Source of the DNA: Datnioides undecimradiatus
Taxonomy: Eukaryota; Chordata; Actinopteri; Lobotiformes; Datnioididae
NCBI GenBank assembly: GCA_008933995.1
Contig: WARS01000044.1
Span: 682,001-746,000 of the forward strand
Direction: 5' to 3'
Length of the DNA stretch: 64,000 nt
Positions 60,561-64,000 of this stretch are shown piece after piece (position 1 is the first letter of the stretch; each line of letters starts with the position of its first letter). The notes below the pieces were generated by a model. It worked only from the letters and a program-made list of their open reading frames with translations. It ran no database searches and had not been told where the DNA came from. The translations under genes and the position numbers were made by a program.

Positions 60561-62779
60561 TTGTGTAATTACTTGATACAGAACAGCTGTTTTCCCTGTT
60601 TTCAGTCCTTGCCTTTAATCTAAGTTACATGAATGATGTTGTGTGTGGTGTAATATAATCCTCTAGTAGTCAAATAACCTAATCAAGTTATTTTTAAACA
60701 CTGCTGCAGCGCAGATCCTCCTCTGTCATGACGATGCAGCACACATTTTTCCAAACTTAAGCTGCACTCAGCTATTTAAAAGCCAAATTGCCATCTAATC
60801 TAAAAACATTTTATGTCGGTGCTATTATTACTTTTATCTTAAGTCTTTGCCCCTACAGTGAGCATCAAGGACTGCACTTTGACCCAACTTTTCATATTTG
60901 TGGTTACAGAGAACATAAATATCTGAAATGGAAATATTTTACCCCACCTAGTTACACATAAAACTAACAGATACAATATCTGGGTTATATTTCATGCTTT
61001 GCTCCACAATATCTCTGTGTTCTTATAAGAGTCATCACAGCTCAACTAAAAACTAAGATAAACTCATTCGAGCATGTGAACATGACACTGGATAGTTGAG
61101 ACAGTATGGGATCACGCCACGGCCTCACTGTCACTTAAACCCGTCCGGATTTTAACCCGAACTGACGTGTTGGCACACAGAAAGAAACAGATGGGTATGT
61201 TTCAGTTTAACGCTATCCCTGGTGGTTGAATCACTATGAAAACACAAGACTTTGGTTTGATGTCAGGACGGATTAAGACTGCCCTGTTTCAGCTATGCAG
61301 TTCACGACAGGATCCATCTCTCAGGTTTTTGATGGATAAATGTATAATTTCACCTGCACAAAAAAAAAGGAGTCAGAATGTAGGTAGTCTGTACCACCCT
61401 ACAAAGATAAAAACATACTATATTATGACCTTGAAAAATATTATGCCATGGAAATGTGTAAATGTTTGGGGAAAGAAAAAATGATGTGCATTTGTGAGAA
61501 CAAGAAAACATAGATGAAAAAGACAGACTGCAGTGACTGCACTCTGACTATATGTCTGGCAGGTGAGCTAGCCTTAGCTGAAGCTAATCTACCCACTTCC
61601 CTAATGTCCTGTAACTGAATAATCAATTTTAATCTAATTTTCCTACGTGTCACCAAACCACTTTAAAGCCAAACCTCCTCAACGTGGAGAGCAAACAACC
61701 AGATATACAAGTGCTGCTGAAAGTTTACTAGCCTCGCTAAAAGTAGCAACAAGTGTTGTCTCTGCAGCGTCTGACTTCAGAGTTCCACATGATTTGAGAT
61801 GCTTAACCTCTAAATCACATGTTTAAATGTGTTTAATTAAAAATGTTTTTCTTAAACAACTCGTGGAAAAAAACAAGAACACATTTAGTTTGCAGATGTT
61901 TTTTCCTTGCACCAGAGTCTCCACTTGCACATTTGTTTTATTTTGTTTGTTTTGTTGTTGGGTTGTTTGTTGTTGTTTTTTTTGTTTTATGTCTGCAGTC
62001 ATAATAATATAAGATAATGCATAATATAAGAGAATATGGTCCGTAATATAAGAATAGTAATTATTATTCTAGAAAATTGCACTTTACCAACTATATCTGT
62101 TATTCATTTTGGGTAGGAGCCCCTAACCATTTCACTCTTCCTATAGTAACTGCCCTTTGCTTTTGTAAGGCAGTAAATGTAGAGTTATGTGATTGGCATC
62201 TGTGAAATATGACACGCTATAGACCTCAGTAATCCTAAAAAACCCCAGCCCTCATTCCCAGGCTGATAGCAGCCTGCAACATGCCTGTTCTATAAAATAA
62301 CACACATCACTGAAGTAGAAATCCTCACTAGAGTACATTTTTAACATCTATTTAAGACAAGTCTTAGTAGAGTCCAGTACTTTTATCAGGGGGAATAATC
62401 ACTGCTGTGATCAAGAGTTTCATGTAAAATGAATCAGTGTTGCATGTGAGTCATCCTCATGCCATCATTAAACCACAATGTGCAATGGAGCCAAATGGCC
62501 CTGCAAGGATGGCAGCGTGTTTTTAACTGTGACGTCTGTGGCAACAACACCCCCTGCTGTGTATCCTTCCCGTACGCCCATGATACCTGGCAATTAGGGA
62601 GTTTGTTTTCTATTTTTGCTCGCCGTTTTTACCCCCTTCCCCTCCCAAACCTCCAATATTTGAACACACTGGATCAGCCATCCACCTGTCCTGCTGCACT
62701 TAAAAGCATTGGACAGTGAAGGAAGAGAAATTAACAGGGGGGACAATTTAGACACCGGAGAGGCTTTTTCCGCCAGAGC
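60561..62779. other. Gene-free stretch
   Basis: No coding exon recognised. T/G-rich low-complexity DNA at 61935-61990. The segment 62440-62720 is complex and repeat-free; its 86-codon open frame is unfamiliar and I do not call it. Confidence 0.35.
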
Positions 62780-62900
62780 AATAAAGCACACTTGATGTTA
62801 TTATCATCTCTGGTGAATTATCAGGCCTCTGATAATTGTAATTAATCAATCATCAGGCTCACTCATGCACTCCCATGAAACCCAGCATCACCGTAGATCA
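62780..62900. promoter_or_regulatory. Candidate regulatory block with nested homeodomain palindromes
   Basis: Perfect inverted repeat AATTATCAG-GCCT-CTGATAATT (62816-62837), followed by TGTAATTAATCAATCATCAGG. Dense ATTA/ATCA cores of the type bound by homeodomain, Pbx and Meis factors. Function inferred. Confidence 0.3.
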
Positions 62901-63307
62901 ACCTGAGCAGTGTTGACCTATGAGAAATCAATGTGCAGCCATGATTCAAGGCAATAGAAAGAGCTTCTTTCAGTTGGATCAAGTAATTAGTGCATGGTTA
63001 ATTACATGTCACAGTATCTGCATCACAACTGCACATGGGAGGGAAACAATTGCAGGAAAAAAGTCCATTAAAGACCTTTAACATTTCACAATTCAAGTGA
63101 ACATAAAAAGGTTGCAGTACAAATCATCCCCTCAATTCCCATCGATCATTTTCACCACATTCAACCAAAAACCACACCACTTCACTGTGTGGCTGGGTTC
63201 AAAACAATAGCATATGTTTGAAAAGAGAGTTCAATGACAGACAAACTCATAAAAATAGGACATAACATTCTCTCTCTCTCTTTTGCTGTCTTTGCCTTTC
63301 ATCACTC

Positions 63308-63396
<89 letters not shown>

Positions 63397-64000
63397 CACG
63401 CACACGTCTGGTAGGTCTGGGTGGGAGGCCTTGGCCCAGCCACAGTCAACTGGTCCCAGTCCCAACAAGGAAACAATTAATCATGTGTGAGCGGCTGTCT
63501 GAGTGTCTGCTCTCTGGACAACAACAACACTCAGCCATTTATCTCCCCTCAAGGCAGGACAGCCAGCCAGCACACCACGCAGGCATGCACTCTCTCATCC
63601 TCTCCCTCTCTCTCCAACACACACTCACACACACACTCAGATGCAAAAATGCACGCATTTCAAATACACTCAAATGTAAGAAGAAAGAATGTACACATAC
63701 ACATACACACATAAAGACACATTAATGCGTGCCTATGGAGACATTCGACAATAGTTGTAAATGGCATTTGGTGTTACACTGACACACACACACACATATA
63801 CACACACTCCCACACAGGTGCTTGCTGTTTTGTCATCCTAATCAGTTACATGTCAGCACTCCCTAATGGTCATGATGACATACACGGGAGCTACATGGTG
63901 CTAGCTCACTACAAATCTCTGAGATCAAAGACAGACTAAAACAACTCAACTCTCTTTCATAATTCGTTTGCGAGTGTTGCCTTTTACCATGGCTGTCTTT
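62901..64000. other. Gene-free right end of the window
   Basis: No coding exon recognised. Contains the (TC)n(CA)n tract at 63311-63394 and scattered CA-rich DNA (63600-63820). Confidence 0.5.
63311..63394. repeat. Compound (TC)n(CA)n microsatellite
   Basis: About 24 TC units switch to about 17 CA units at 63360. Confidence 0.95.

Noticed and set aside
62459..62719. 86-codon open frame near the right end
   Set aside because: It has a Cys pair (CDVCGNNTPCC) that looks zinc-finger-like at first sight, but there is no second pair with correct spacing and no neighbouring exon.
63311..63394. CRISPR-like or tandem array
   Set aside because: It is a simple TC/CA microsatellite with no repeat-spacer structure; no array was seen anywhere in this eukaryotic window.
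55441..64000. Exons of dync1i1 or slc25a13 downstream of sem1
   Set aside because: These genes lie beyond SEM1 in human, but I found no matching exon; they are probably outside the window.

Overview
The window is genomic DNA from a ray-finned (teleost) fish, probably a percomorph. It has GT-AG spliced genes with short introns, many dinucleotide and trinucleotide microsatellites, and degenerate copies of interspersed repeats that I recognise from teleost genomes. Four protein-coding genes can be read exon by exon.

Layout. (1) Positions 214-8615, minus strand: the 5' part of ago2 (Argonaute-2 slicer). Its remaining 3' exons lie beyond the left edge. A 48-nt in-frame exon in the long 5' intron region appears to be an optional N-terminal cassette. 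(2) Positions 8616-11296: the divergent promoter interval between ago2 and dlx5a, with ETS sites and a CRE on the ago2 side and a CCAAT box plus TATA box on the dlx5a side. (3) Positions 11297-12750, plus strand: dlx5a, three exons, 285 aa. (4) Positions 12751-17197: the roughly 4.4-kb inter-dlx interval. It holds two TAATTA-rich blocks that are good candidates for the known I56i and I56ii forebrain enhancers, and a TATA box plus splice donor that could start an Evf2/DLX6-AS-like antisense lncRNA. (5) Positions 17198-18876, minus strand: dlx6a, three exons, 245 aa, tail-to-tail with dlx5a. (6) Positions 18877-52920: about 34 kb with no protein-coding gene, containing candidate conserved regulatory blocks, transposon remnants and microsatellites. 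(7) Positions 52921-55200, plus strand: sem1 (DSS1/SHFM1), three exons, 70 aa. (8) Positions 55201-64000: no gene seen; repeats and a few candidate regulatory blocks.

How the parts relate. The order dlx5a(+), dlx6a(-), sem1(+) keeps the ancestral vertebrate arrangement: DLX5 and DLX6 are convergent and the SEM1 promoter faces the DLX6 promoter. In mammals the SEM1-DLX5/6 interval is the regulatory landscape for branchial arch, limb/fin, ear and forebrain expression, and its disruption causes split hand/foot malformation type 1. The 34-kb interval here is the likely fish counterpart. ago2 and sem1 look like broadly expressed housekeeping neighbours. Gene calls rest on exon-by-exon reading with intact frames. 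Enhancer and lncRNA calls are inference from position and motif content.
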